Positions 9,237 through 17,856 of a DNA stretch of 64,000 nt are shown here, piece after piece. Position numbers and translations under genes: made by a program. Numbering within the stretch: the first letter of the stretch is position 1; each line of letters starts with the position of its first letter. This DNA comes from an uncultured Methylocystaceae bacterium (lineage in GTDB: Bacteria > Pseudomonadota > Alphaproteobacteria > Rhizobiales > Beijerinckiaceae): the NCBI GenBank assembly GCA_903870245.1, contig CAIQCB010000059.1:1-64000 (forward strand), written 5' to 3'. The notes under the pieces are model-generated. The model made no database searches and was not told where the DNA came from. It saw only the letters and a program-made list of their open reading frames with translations.

Positions 9237-10295
9237 ATGAAATTCGTCCGCGTCGTCCTGATCCTTTTCACGGCAAGCGTATGGCCATGGGTCATGACGA
9301 CTCAGGCGCAGACCCGATCAGACACCCCTGACCCGGGCAGTCTGCGCGCCGACGCTGCGGCGATCTTCCTACCCATTGCGCCCCCCCTCGCGCCCCGGGA
9401 CGGCGCAAGCGCGCAACGCATCGATCTCGGTCGACGGCTGTTCTTCGAGAATCGCGTTTCGATGGACGGCAATATCAGCTGTGCTTTCTGTCATTCGCCA
9501 GAGAAGCAGGCGAGCGATGGGCTGCCGAAGTCCATTGGGGTATTCGGCAAGGAAAATCCGCGCAATGCGCCCTCCATTTTCAATGCGGCGCTGAATTTCA
9601 AACAGCACTGGCGCGGCGATCGCGAGTCTCTGGAGGAACAGGCGGAGAAATCCTTGCTCGGACCAGCCAGTTTCGGCAACCCTGACCTCGCGACGGCGAT
9701 CGCCAAGCTGAAAGCCATTCCCGCCTACGGCGAGGCGTTCAAAAACGCCTTTCCCAATGAGGCCGAGCCCATCAATTCTAAAAACTGGGCCCGAGCTATC
9801 GCCGCCTTTGAGCGCACCTTGCTGACGCCATCGGTCTTCGACGCCTTCCTCTCCGGCAATACGACGGCGCTGGCTCCCAGGGAGCAGGCGGGTTTGCGCA
9901 AATTCATCGATTTTGGTTGTGCGGGTTGTCATAATGGCGCGGGCGTCGGCGGCAGATCTTTCCAGAAATTCGGCGTTCAGACCGATTACTGGAAGGAAAC
10001 CGGCGTCGAGACGCCCGACAAGGGTCGCGCCGATGTGACAAAGGATGAGGCGGATCTCTACGTGTTTAAGGTTCCGGAATTGCGCAATGTCGCCAGGACC
10101 GCTCCTTATTTCCACGATGGCGCCGTCGACGATCTGACCAGAGCGGTGCGCATCATGGCGAAGACTCAACTCGGCAGGACACTCTCAGACGCAGACGCTG
10201 GCGAGATTGTTGCATTTCTCGGCGCGCTCACGGGCCAGGTTCCGACTAATTATTCGCCGCCTGATCCCTACCCGGACGCGCAGGAGCATAAATAA
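9237..10295 (+). CDS. Periplasmic di-haem cytochrome c peroxidase / MauG-like protein
   Basis: 352-residue exported protein of the CcpA/MauG superfamily. A signal peptide (about 1-25, ending TQAQ) is followed by two haem c attachment sites: CAFCH (Cys82, Cys85, His86) and CAGCH (Cys228, Cys231, His232). Family segments LGRRLFFENRVSMDGNISC, NAPSIFNAALN and the C-terminal VPELRNVARTAPYFHDGAV are all present. These enzymes reduce hydrogen peroxide or, in the MauG branch, modify protein-derived quinone cofactors; the sequence alone does not tell which. Its position between pqqA and the PQQ-linked transporter genes suggests a role in periplasmic quinoprotein metabolism. The stop TAA overlaps the proposed AUA start of the next gene. 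Confidence 0.9.
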   Translation: MKFVRVVLILFTASVWPWVMTTQAQTRSDTPDPGSLRADAAAIFLPIAPPLAPRDGASAQRIDLGRRLFFENRVSMDGNISCAFCHSPEKQASDGLPKSIGVFGKENPRNAPSIFNAALNFKQHWRGDRESLEEQAEKSLLGPASFGNPDLATAIAKLKAIPAYGEAFKNAFPNEAEPINSKNWARAIAAFERTLLTPSVFDAFLSGNTTALAPREQAGLRKFIDFGCAGCHNGAGVGGRSFQKFGVQTDYWKETGVETPDKGRADVTKDEADLYVFKVPELRNVARTAPYFHDGAVDDLTRAVRIMAKTQLGRTLSDADAGEIVAFLGALTGQVPTNYSPPDPYPDAQEHK

Positions 10296-11671
10296 CGACG
10301 ACGATTGAAAAACGCGCTGACCAGACGGCGAAACGTTCGGGCGTTCTTTCGCTGCGCGCGAGATTGTCGCTACTGTTGGTCCTGGCGCTATTGGCTGGGC
10401 TTACGGCAGGGCTTGGCGCCCTTGTGATGCACGCCGGCGGGCGGATCGGCGCGGAGTCTGACGCTGCGGTCCGGCTAGCGCGGGAACTGGTTGAAACCAA
10501 GGCCCCGCAACTCGCCAAGGCCCCCGATCCGCTGGCTGAGCTGGAAAGACTTTTCAAGGATGTGCGGAGACTGAGACATGTGCGGATCGCCCTGGCGGAC
10601 GCGCCGCAATCGGTTGTGTGCGATCCTGTGGCGCCGGAGTGGTTTTCTGCGCTGGTCATGCCGGCGCTGGCGCAAAGCCGCATCGTCACGCCGGTAGCGA
10701 CGATTGTCGTATCCGCCAATCCTCTGGATGAGATCGATGAGGTCTGGCAAGAGCTTGTCTGGCTCTCGATGGGCGCGCTGACGTTGGCGCTGGTGGCCCT
10801 GGCGCTGGGGTCTTTGGGGTTGACGCGCGCCTTGCGTCCGGTCGTCGCCGTCGCCGACAGTCTTTCGCGTTTGGAGGGCGGCGATTACGGGATACGTCTG
10901 GCGCCGGAAGGGCCGCCAGAATTTGTCGATATCGCCGAACGCATCAACGCGCTGGCCATTACCCTGCAACGTCTCGACGCTGACAATCGGGCTCTCGTGC
11001 AGCGTATGATTGGCGTGCAGGAACAAGAGCGTCGCGATATCGCCCGCGATCTGCACGATGAAATCGGACCCGTTCTGTTCACGGCGCGGGCGACCATCGG
11101 CGCCCTTGCGCGGATGGCGGCGACCCGCCGCGTCGAACCGGCGCAACTCGCCGCCGATTGTGGCCGCATCGATGCCCAGATCGCCGCCCTTCAGGAAATC
11201 AACCGCCGTATTCTTGGTCGGTTGCGTCCGCCGGCGCTGGAGGAGATGGGACTGGCGGACGCCCTGGACGCTTTGGCGCGCGGCTGGCGCAATGCGCATC
11301 CGGAAATTGCCCTTGATGTTTTGGGCGAGGCTGCGCCGGACGGGCTGGACGAGCGCGTTGCGCTCGCAGCCTATCGCGTCGTGCAGGAGGGGCTGACCAA
11401 CGCCTATCGTCACGCTGGCGCCAACCAGATCAAGGTGAGGATTGATCAGGCGGCCGGCGTCCTGCGCATCTGCGTGCAGGACAATGGAGCTGGCTTTGAT
11501 CCGACCACGGACGACGGCGTCGGGTCGGGCCTTGGTCTTGGGCTGCGCGGCATGAGGGAGCGTCTGGCTGCGCTGGGCGGCGCTCTGCGGATCGAACGAG
11601 CCGCCGGGGGCGGCGTCAGTCTTGTCGCAACCATTCCGACGCTCGCTGGCGCGACGCCGTCCTCGACTTGA
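10292..11671 (+). CDS. NarL/UhpB-type sensor histidine kinase, probable AUA start
   Basis: Membrane histidine kinase. A first membrane helix (LRARLSLLLVLALLAGLTAG), a periplasmic stretch of about 100 residues, a second helix (SMGALTLALVALALGSLG) and a HAMP-like segment precede the HisKA_3 box ERRDIARDLHDEIGP (His255 counted from 10292). The HATPase follows, with VVQEGLTNAYRHA, VQDNGAGFDP and GLGLRGMRERL. The frame has no ATG or GTG start: an upstream stop lies at 10289, and the first standard codon, TTG 10364, would delete the positive residues before the first helix. ATA at 10292 overlaps the previous stop (ATAA, in place of the usual ATGA) and sits five bases behind AGGAG at 10282-10286; ACG 10295 is eight bases behind it. 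The response regulator is not in the window. Confidence 0.85.
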   Translation: MTTTIEKRADQTAKRSGVLSLRARLSLLLVLALLAGLTAGLGALVMHAGGRIGAESDAAVRLARELVETKAPQLAKAPDPLAELERLFKDVRRLRHVRIALADAPQSVVCDPVAPEWFSALVMPALAQSRIVTPVATIVVSANPLDEIDEVWQELVWLSMGALTLALVALALGSLGLTRALRPVVAVADSLSRLEGGDYGIRLAPEGPPEFVDIAERINALAITLQRLDADNRALVQRMIGVQEQERRDIARDLHDEIGPVLFTARATIGALARMAATRRVEPAQLAADCGRIDAQIAALQEINRRILGRLRPPALEEMGLADALDALARGWRNAHPEIALDVLGEAAPDGLDERVALAAYRVVQEGLTNAYRHAGANQIKVRIDQAAGVLRICVQDNGAGFDPTTDDGVGSGLGLGLRGMRERLAALGGALRIERAAGGGVSLVATIPTLAGATPSST

Positions 11672-11703
11672 TCCGTTTCGCCAAAGCGGCCATTTAGGAT
11701 TGC

Positions 11704-12879
11704 ATGAAACGTCTCGCCATCGCGCTCGGTCTGTTTTTTTTCGCGCTTTCCGCCCGGGCTGAGCCAGTCGCCATCAAGGTGGGCGTGTTGCGTCAGGAAC
11801 ATTCTCGCGAGACGCTCTCCATTCTGGACATTCCTGCCGCAGATGACGCGCTCGCCGGCGCCTTGCTCGGCGCAATCGACAACAACACAACCGGCAAGTT
11901 CACCGGACAGGCGTTCGATGTCGTCGACGAAAAAATCGCTGGCGCCAACGACGCCAGAGCGGCTCTTGATCGGCTCACTGCCGCGGGCGTCGCGCTGATT
12001 ATCGCTGATCTGTCGGCGGATGCGTTGCTCGCGGCGAGCGACAATCTCAAAGAGACTGCGCTGCTGTTCAATATCTCCGCTCCAGACGAAGCTCTGCGCG
12101 AGGAGGACTGCCGCGCCAACATCATTCATGTCGCGCCGAGCCGCGCGATGCTGGCGGATGGGCTGGCGCAGTATCTTGTCTGGAAAAAATGGCCGCGCTG
12201 GTTGATGATCAAAGGGTCGCATCCCGAAGACGATTTGCTCGCTCAAGCCTATCGTCGCGCCGCCAGGAAATTTGGCGCCAGGATTGTCGAGGAGCGGATC
12301 TATGAGGATTTGGGCGCGGGACGACGCAGCGATTCCGGTCACATGCAAACCCAAAGGCAAATGCCAGCGTTTACGCAGAATGCGCCAGCCCATGACGTAT
12401 TGCTTGCTGTAGACGAAAACGATGTGTTTGGCGGTTATCTGCCCTACCGAACCTGGGAGCCGCGACCGGTGGCGGGTTCGGCGGGATTATTCCCGACCAA
12501 TTGGGACCCGGGCCACGAACAATGGGGCGCGCAACAGTTGCAAAACCGCTTTCGCCAGAATTATCGCCGTGGGATGAATGCGCGCGACAACGCCGCCTGG
12601 CTCGCGATGCGCATGATCGGCGAGGCGGCGACGCGAACCCGGTCCGGGGCGCCGGACAAGCTGCGGGATTTCATGCGCAGCGCCGAGTTCTCCATTGCCG
12701 CCTTCAAGGGCGTTCGTCTATCGTTGCGCGGCTGGAGCCAACAGTTGCGCCAGCCGATATTGCTCTCCGATGGCCGTATGACGGTCTCAGTCTCGCCACA
12801 GGAGGGGTTCCTGCATCAGGTGACGGAACTCGATACGCTGGGGCTGGATCAGCCGGAAACCAAATGCAGGTTGAAATGA
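11704..12879 (+). CDS. Periplasmic substrate-binding protein, PQQ-alcohol-dehydrogenase-associated ABC system
   Basis: 391-residue exported protein with signal peptide ending ALSARAEP. It resembles the branched-chain-amino-acid-type binding fold used in the family I know as TIGR03863 (ABC transporter substrate binding protein, PQQ-dependent alcohol dehydrogenase system). Characteristic segments are IKVGVLRQEHSRETLSIL, GAIDNNTTGKFTGQ, LLFNISAPDEALREEDC and the WDPGHEQWGAQQLQNRF stretch near the end. Together with the following propeller, ATPase and permease it forms a conserved module near PQQ-dependent dehydrogenases; the substrate is not known. It begins 32 bases after the kinase gene and overlaps the next gene by ATGA. 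Confidence 0.88.
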   Translation: MKRLAIALGLFFFALSARAEPVAIKVGVLRQEHSRETLSILDIPAADDALAGALLGAIDNNTTGKFTGQAFDVVDEKIAGANDARAALDRLTAAGVALIIADLSADALLAASDNLKETALLFNISAPDEALREEDCRANIIHVAPSRAMLADGLAQYLVWKKWPRWLMIKGSHPEDDLLAQAYRRAARKFGARIVEERIYEDLGAGRRSDSGHMQTQRQMPAFTQNAPAHDVLLAVDENDVFGGYLPYRTWEPRPVAGSAGLFPTNWDPGHEQWGAQQLQNRFRQNYRRGMNARDNAAWLAMRMIGEAATRTRSGAPDKLRDFMRSAEFSIAAFKGVRLSLRGWSQQLRQPILLSDGRMTVSVSPQEGFLHQVTELDTLGLDQPETKCRLK

Positions 12880-13844
12880 AGAAAATCGCTCTTGCTCTCG
12901 CGCTGCTTTCCCTTGACGGCGCGTCTCCGGTTTTCGCCTACCGCGCCTATGTCAGCAACGAAAAAGGAAATTCGATCACAGTGATCGACACCGACAGGCT
13001 TGAAGTGATTGAAACGGTGAAGGTTGGTCGTCGTCCCCGCGGCATTGCATTAACCAAGGATGGGTCCGAACTTTTCATCTGCGCAGGCGACGATGACGCG
13101 ATCCAGACGCTCGACGCCAAAACCCTGACCGTCACCGGCAAGCTGCCTTCGGGGCCAGACCCGGAATTACTCACCTTGAGCCCAGATGGCGGAACCATTT
13201 ACGTCTCGAACGAGAACGACAACCTTGTCACGCTGATTGATGTAAAACGCCGCGAGCAGATCGGAGACATTCCGGTTGGCGTTGAGCCGGAGGGCATGGC
13301 GATCAGTCCGGATGGCGGGATGCTGGTCAACACCTCCGAAACGACAAATATGGCGCATCTGATCGACACGAAAACAAAAGAGATCGTCGCCAATATTCTT
13401 GTCGATAGCCGTCCACGTTTCGCGGAATTCAAAAAGGACGGCTCCGAATTGTGGGTGTCGTCGGAAGTCGGCGGCACGATTTCCGTGATCGATCCCAAAA
13501 AACGCGAACTCAAGCAAAAGATCACCTTTGAAATTCCCGGTATGTCGAGAGAGGCGATCCAGCCGATTGGCGTTTCGATCACAAAAGACGGCAAGCGCGC
13601 CTTTGTCGCCCTGGGACCGGCGAACCGCGTCGCCGTGATCGACGCCGAAACCAAAAAGGTTGAGAAATATCTCCTTGTCGGCCAGCGAGTCTGGCACCTC
13701 GCCTTCACGCCGGACGAAAAATATCTACTGACCGCCAATGGCGTCTCCAACGACGTGTCGGTGATCGACGTCGCCGCGCTCAAGGCGATCAAGTCGATTC
13801 CCGTTGGCGCCTTTCCATGGGGCGTCGTGGTGGCGCCGCAATGA
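12876..13844 (+). CDS. PQQ-dependent catabolism-associated YVTN beta-propeller protein
   Basis: 322-residue exported propeller. The signal peptide MKKIALALALLSLDGASPVFA is followed by about seven YVTN-type repeats: AYVSNEKGNSITVIDTD, IYVSNENDNLVTLIDVK, LWVSSEVGGTISVIDPK, LLTANGVSNDVSVIDVA and others. It matches the family I know as TIGR03866. The start at 12876 is fixed by the ATGA overlap with the preceding stop; the far longer open frame beginning at 12501 is an unspecific extension through the upstream gene. Its role is unknown, possibly binding a quinoprotein or its cofactor in the periplasm. The stop overlaps the next start by ATGA. Confidence 0.92.
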   Translation: MKKIALALALLSLDGASPVFAYRAYVSNEKGNSITVIDTDRLEVIETVKVGRRPRGIALTKDGSELFICAGDDDAIQTLDAKTLTVTGKLPSGPDPELLTLSPDGGTIYVSNENDNLVTLIDVKRREQIGDIPVGVEPEGMAISPDGGMLVNTSETTNMAHLIDTKTKEIVANILVDSRPRFAEFKKDGSELWVSSEVGGTISVIDPKKRELKQKITFEIPGMSREAIQPIGVSITKDGKRAFVALGPANRVAVIDAETKKVEKYLLVGQRVWHLAFTPDEKYLLTANGVSNDVSVIDVAALKAIKSIPVGAFPWGVVVAPQ

Positions 13845-14599
13845 GCAAAACGGCGACGCCGGCGCTCGCCATTCGGGATGTCAGCCATTCCTATGGTGCG
13901 CGCAGGGCTCTCGATCATGTGAGTTTTGAGGTTCCGCCAGGCAGTTTTACCGTTCTGCTCGGTCTCAACGGTGCTGGCAAAAGCACGCTATTCTCGCTGG
14001 TGACGCGTCTTTATGCAGCGCGCGAGGGCGAGATCGACATCTTCGGCGCCAATATCATGCGTCAGCCTGGGGAGGCCTTGCGCCGTCTCGGCGTCGTGTT
14101 TCAGGCGCGCACGCTCGACCTTGAATTGAGCGTCATGCAAAATCTTGTTTATCATGCCGCGCTGCATGGTCTCGGTTCGTTTGAGGCGCGTCGACGCGGC
14201 GCAAGCGCGCTCGCGCGCGCAGGCCTTGCCGACCGCGCCAACGATAAGGCGCGGGCGCTTTCCGGTGGTCAAATGCGGCGCGTGGAAATCGCGCGCGCCC
14301 TATTGCATGCGCCGAGACTATTGTTGCTCGACGAACCGACCGTCGGTCTCGACATCAAGGCGCGCGCCGATCTCCTCGCCCATGTGCGACAGCTTGTGGA
14401 TACTGAAAAACTCGGCGTTTTGTGGACGACGCATTTGATCGACGAGGTCGCCGACAATGATCAGGTCGTTATCCTGCATCGTGGCAGAGTGCTTGAGACT
14501 GGACGTGCCGCCGACATCGTTGGGCATTATGGCGCAGCCGATATTGGCGATGCTTTCTCGCGCATCACTGGCGCTGACGAAGAGAAGTTTCCGGCATGA
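13841..14599 (+). CDS. ABC transporter ATP-binding protein, PQQ-alcohol-dehydrogenase-associated
   Basis: 252-residue ATPase starting at ATG 13841, which overlaps the preceding stop (ATGA). Walker A is LGLNGAGKST, the signature is ALSGGQMRRVEIARAL, Walker B is LLLLDEPTVGLD, and the switch His lies in LWTTHLIDEV. It belongs to the ABC-2/DrrA-like class and, by context, to the TIGR03864 group of PQQ-linked transporters. It pairs with the permease 10 bases downstream. Whether the system imports or exports is unresolved: a DrrA-like ATPase and ABC-2 permease suggest export, whereas the binding protein suggests import. Confidence 0.93.
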   Translation: MSKTATPALAIRDVSHSYGARRALDHVSFEVPPGSFTVLLGLNGAGKSTLFSLVTRLYAAREGEIDIFGANIMRQPGEALRRLGVVFQARTLDLELSVMQNLVYHAALHGLGSFEARRRGASALARAGLADRANDKARALSGGQMRRVEIARALLHAPRLLLLDEPTVGLDIKARADLLAHVRQLVDTEKLGVLWTTHLIDEVADNDQVVILHRGRVLETGRAADIVGHYGAADIGDAFSRITGADEEKFPA

Positions 14600-14609
14600 G
14601 TAATTTGGC

Positions 14610-15443
14610 ATGAGCAATATAGAAACGTCTCCGGAGGGCTTCAGTCTTCGCCAATACGCCATTTGCCTGTGGGGGGTGGTCTGGCGAGAGGGACTACGAT
14701 TTCTGCATCAACGCGAGCGATTCGTCTCGGCGCTGGTGCGGCCGCTGGTGTGGCTTTTCATTTTCGCCGCCGGCTTCCGCCAGGTGCTCGGCATATCGAT
14801 CATCCCGCCTTATGAAACCTACGTGCTCTACGAGGTTTATATCGCACCGGGTCTGATGGCGATGATCCAGCTCTTTAACGGCATGCAATCTTCCCTTTCG
14901 ATGGTTTACGATCGCGAAATGGGCAATATGCGCACCTTGCTGGTGTCGCCGTTTCCACGCTGGTTCCTGCTCAGCGCCAAGCTCCTGGCCGGCGTCGCGG
15001 TCTCGATCCTGCAGGTCTACGCTTTCCTGTTGATCGCCTGGTTTTGGGAGATCGAACCGCCGACACGGTGGGGCTATCTCACCGTATTGCCGGCGCTGGC
15101 GCTGAGCGGGCTGATGCTGGGCGCACTCGGGATGTTGCTGTCCTCGTTGATCAAACAGCTCGAAAATTTCGCCGGCGTGATGAACTTCGTCATCTTTCCG
15201 ATGTTCTTTGCCTCTTCGGCGCTTTATCCGCTATGGCGCGTGCAGGAGTCGAGCCCGTGGCTCTATCGGCTCTGTGCGATCAATCCCTTCACACACGCCG
15301 TGGAGCTGATCCGCTTCGCATATTATCAAAAGATTGAATGGACGTCGCTTGCGGCGGTCAGTGCCTATGCAAGCGTTTTTCTTGTTGCGGCGATCGTCGC
15401 TTACGATCCTGCGCGCGGCATGATCATTCGAAAGGGCGGGTGA
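14610..15443 (+). CDS. ABC-2 type permease of the PQQ-linked transporter
   Basis: 277-residue membrane protein with about six helices (around 50-70, 85-100, 128-150, 160-185, 195-215 and 240-262). It contains the ABC-2 family segments YEVYIAPGLMAMIQLFNGM and MVYDREMGNMRTLLVSPFPRW, and the late INPFTHAVELIRFA motif. It resembles the PedC-like permeases of alcohol-dehydrogenase-linked ABC systems. It is the last gene of the pqqA-to-permease run and is followed directly by a short GC stem and T run. The CXXCW-motif protein that often accompanies this set is not in the window. Confidence 0.92.
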   Translation: MSNIETSPEGFSLRQYAICLWGVVWREGLRFLHQRERFVSALVRPLVWLFIFAAGFRQVLGISIIPPYETYVLYEVYIAPGLMAMIQLFNGMQSSLSMVYDREMGNMRTLLVSPFPRWFLLSAKLLAGVAVSILQVYAFLLIAWFWEIEPPTRWGYLTVLPALALSGLMLGALGMLLSSLIKQLENFAGVMNFVIFPMFFASSALYPLWRVQESSPWLYRLCAINPFTHAVELIRFAYYQKIEWTSLAAVSAYASVFLVAAIVAYDPARGMIIRKGG

Positions 15444-15446
15444 GAC

Positions 15447-15463
15447 ACCCCTTAGGGGGTTTT
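15447..15463 (+). terminator. Short terminator after the PQQ-linked ABC operon
   Basis: ACCCC (15447-15451) pairs with GGGGT (15456-15460), followed by a short T run. It lies between convergent genes that are only 18 bases apart, and overlaps the stop codon of the minus-strand neighbour. Confidence 0.55.
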
Positions 15464-16460
15464 ACTTCTCCCCGGTTGCGGTGGGCGACGCGACAGGCGT
15501 GAATTTCTCTGTTGACGGGGGCGCGGCGGCTGTCGTCGGGGGTGGCGCAGATAACGCCGGACCAGGAGCCGCCGGCGACGGTTGCGCCGCTGCCGTCGGC
15601 GGGGAGGGCTTTTCCTCCGGTTGTTTGATTCCTGAGGCGAGTTGGGCGCCCAGTGAAATCACCCGCGCCTCGGTCAGTCGCAGGGCGCAATAACCGAAGT
15701 CCGATTCCCGGACGTAGGAACGACAGATCTCTTCTCGCCAGGAGGAGAAGCCCGCCTGCTCGCTCACAATGAACGCGCGAAGGGCCTTGTCGCCCTTGTA
15801 ACGATCATAGAGCGTGCGGAAATTGCTGCGCACGGTTCTTTCGACCTTGGCTCGCGCCCCGAGCATGTCGACCGCCGTCTTGGGGTCGAACTCGTTTTCG
15901 CCCATGCCCCACAAGCCTTCAGGATCGATACGGCAGTCGGCGGATTTAATTTCGCAAATCTTGCCGTCGTTTGTTGCGAGAATGGCGCCGTCGAGAATGT
16001 CGAAGGAGAAGGCGCAATCGGAAAATTCGACCTGATATCGTCGTAAACCTGCGCCGCTTTCCCTGGCGGAGAGCTTCAGGGGCGCGCCAGGCGCTTCGTA
16101 TCGGCATTTTTCGCCCGAACGAGATAAACGATCGCCAACGAAAACAAGCTTGCCGACCTGAAAATCTGTTCCGGCGCGCGTAATTTGGAGTTCGCTCCCG
16201 ACGCCGTCGAGCTTCAGGGTTTTGTCGATGAGAGCGTCTTCCGCCGGCGCTTTTGGCATGACGGCCTTGAGGCGCGCTTCCCCCATCCCTCCGCCGCTAC
16301 GGCTTTTCGGTTTGGCGGCTTTCGTCACGGTGCCGACCGGTGTTGGCGCGACGGCGCCCGGCAAGGAGATCTGCGCATCGACGTCGCGGGTCTGGATCAC
16401 GAGAAAGGCGAGGCAGGCGATTACGGCGACGCCAGAATTTTTGGAATATTGCCTTGCCAT
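15462..16460 (-). CDS. Exported hypothetical protein with Pro/Ala-rich tail
   Basis: 332 residues. The N-terminal signal-like segment is VAVIACLAFLVIQ. A low-complexity linker follows, then a globular region (about 75-270) with six cysteines, including GEKCRYEAPG, VEFSDCAFSFD, GKICEIKSADC and REEICRSYVRESDFGYC. The last of these loosely resembles LprI/DUF1311-type Cys motifs in lysozyme-inhibitor-like proteins, but I would not assign that function. The tail (about 275-332) is almost wholly Pro, Ala, Ser and Thr. It is likely a periplasmic or envelope protein. It lies downstream of infC on the same strand, 43 bases away. Confidence 0.75.
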   Translation of the reverse strand: MARQYSKNSGVAVIACLAFLVIQTRDVDAQISLPGAVAPTPVGTVTKAAKPKSRSGGGMGEARLKAVMPKAPAEDALIDKTLKLDGVGSELQITRAGTDFQVGKLVFVGDRLSRSGEKCRYEAPGAPLKLSARESGAGLRRYQVEFSDCAFSFDILDGAILATNDGKICEIKSADCRIDPEGLWGMGENEFDPKTAVDMLGARAKVERTVRSNFRTLYDRYKGDKALRAFIVSEQAGFSSWREEICRSYVRESDFGYCALRLTEARVISLGAQLASGIKQPEEKPSPPTAAAQPSPAAPGPALSAPPPTTAAAPPSTEKFTPVASPTATGEK

Positions 16461-16503
16461 GCGACTCTCCAGCGTCTTGGTCTTGGTAGTGGGCGCACGC
16501 GCC

Positions 16504-17043
16504 TTAACGCGGCGCGAGCACCATTACCATCTGCCGGCCTTCCATCGATGGCTCCAGCTCAACTTTAGCCACGCTGGCCGTCTCCGCCTTGACGCGGGTC
16601 AATAGTCTAAAACCGATGTCCTGGTGAGCGATCTCTCGTCCCCGGAAGCGAAGTGTGACCTTGACCTTGTCGCCCTCCTCGAAAAAGCGGAATACGGACT
16701 TCATTTTCACGCCGTAATCATGTTCATCGATGCCGGGACGAAGCTTGATTTCCTTGACTTCGACGACTTTCTGTTTCTTGCGGGCTTCCGCCGCCTTTTT
16801 TTGCTCGGCGAAGCGAAAACGTCCGTAATCAAGAATTTTGCAGACCGGGGGGATCGAATTCGGCGCAATCTCGACAAGGTCAAGTCCAGCCGCGTCGGCG
16901 ATTGCGAGCGCCTCCAGAAGTTGCACCGAGCCGTGGTTTTTTCCTTCGGCGTCGATCAGCTGCACCTCGCGTGCGCGAATGTCCCGATTAATGCGCGGCC
17001 CTTCCTTTTGCGGGGCCGCAGTGCTCTTCATTGGTCGGCGAAT
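16504..17043 (-). CDS. infC: Translation initiation factor IF-3, AUU start
   Basis: Binds the 30S subunit, prevents premature 50S joining and checks the start codon. The protein shows the IF-3 N-domain signature [41 protein letters not shown], then the Lys-rich linker and the C-domain [18 protein letters not shown] and [14 protein letters not shown] place the start at ATT 17043, not at the in-frame ATG 17031. AGGAG lies seven bases before the ATT, there is no ribosome-binding site before the ATG, and the next upstream codon block begins with a stop. This adds the family-typical IRRPM. An AUU start is the known basis of IF-3 autoregulation in E. coli. Product is 179 residues. Confidence 0.96.
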   Translation of the reverse strand: MRRPMKSTAAPQKEGPRINRDIRAREVQLIDAEGKNHGSVQLLEALAIADAAGLDLVEIAPNSIPPVCKILDYGRFRFAEQKKAAEARKKQKVVEVKEIKLRPGIDEHDYGVKMKSVFRFFEEGDKVKVTLRFRGREIAHQDIGFRLLTRVKAETASVAKVELEPSMEGRQMVMVLAPR

Positions 17044-17307
17044 GGAACGTCTCCTTCAATAAACCAGGGCATAATTGGCGTCCCCGGCCGTCGGGACGCG
17101 CATTTCGCCTTAGCCCGGCCTCGTCCCGGGAGGGGATCGCTAGCTGGGTTAGTTAGGAGATTCACGCTCCTGCCGCCCAAGTCAACTGCGCCAGTCGCCC
17201 AAATCGGGTTTTTTCCTTCAGCGAACCCTGTTGTTGCCGGGGCCGCCGCATGAAAATCGCGCCTGTGGACAGTCGTGACGGACTCAATGGCTTGTCTCGT
17301 CTGGCTT

Positions 17308-17532
17308 CTAAAACTGACCGGCCATCGCCGGACATGACGCGCAGGGAGCCTCCCCCGCCATCGCCGGACAGGCCTCGCCCGTCTCGCCGCCCGCAGCTGG
17401 TTTGGCGATCCGTGCGAGTTGGCGAGTGGCGTGGGCGCCGCCACAGGTCGGGCAGGCCGGCGTCTCGTCTACTCGGCTAAGCGTCTCGAAACTGTGATCG
17501 CAATCTTTGCAATGATAGGCGAAAAGCGGCAT
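17308..17532 (-). CDS. FmdB-family zinc ribbon protein with extra C-terminal cysteines
   Basis: 74-residue protein beginning MPLFAYHCKDCDHSFETL. The N-terminal half is the FmdB/CxxC_CxxC_SSSS zinc ribbon, with CKDC at about 8-11 and CPTC at about 27-30. The second half is unusual: an imperfect duplication built around CPAMAG, giving ACPAMAGEAPCASCPAMAG near the end. The DNA there carries a matching repeat of about 14 bases (GCCATCGCCGGACA). FmdB proteins are proposed regulators in formamidase and other operons, but for most the function is unproven. It is upstream of infC on the same strand with a 264-base gap. Confidence 0.85.
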   Translation of the reverse strand: MPLFAYHCKDCDHSFETLSRVDETPACPTCGGAHATRQLARIAKPAAGGETGEACPAMAGEAPCASCPAMAGQF

Positions 17533-17856
17533 GTAGCTTGAGCTCGTCAGTTACGGTCAATCATTTGAGTTTACGCGCTGGAGGGGTCGACGAAAAGGGG
17601 GCGGTGCGCCGTCGCGCTTTGGCAGAATCCGGCGCTCAGGATTGAAGACCGGGACGGGGACCGACGTGGTGGCGTGTAGCGGAGGGCGTAAAATTAAGAA
17701 AATCAGATAACAGCCTGCCGCCTGGCGGGCTCTTTTGATGGAAATCGGTACGTCCACAATAAAGCGCATTTGAATGATGTAATTTTTTCTTGCTCGACGG
17801 CGCCGCCATCAAAAGTTTTTCAGGCGAGGCCGATAATCTTCGGGCTGGAGATCTTA
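17533..17856. other. Intergenic, promoters only
   Basis: 324 bases between the divergent FmdB-like and cytochrome b561 genes. Short open frames on both strands have no recognisable content. No RNA gene or repeat seen. The promoter of each flanking gene should lie here, but I could not place boxes. Confidence 0.4.

Noticed and set aside
12501-12875. N-terminal extension of the beta-propeller gene
   Set aside because: The true start at 12876 is fixed by the ATGA overlap and a clean signal peptide.
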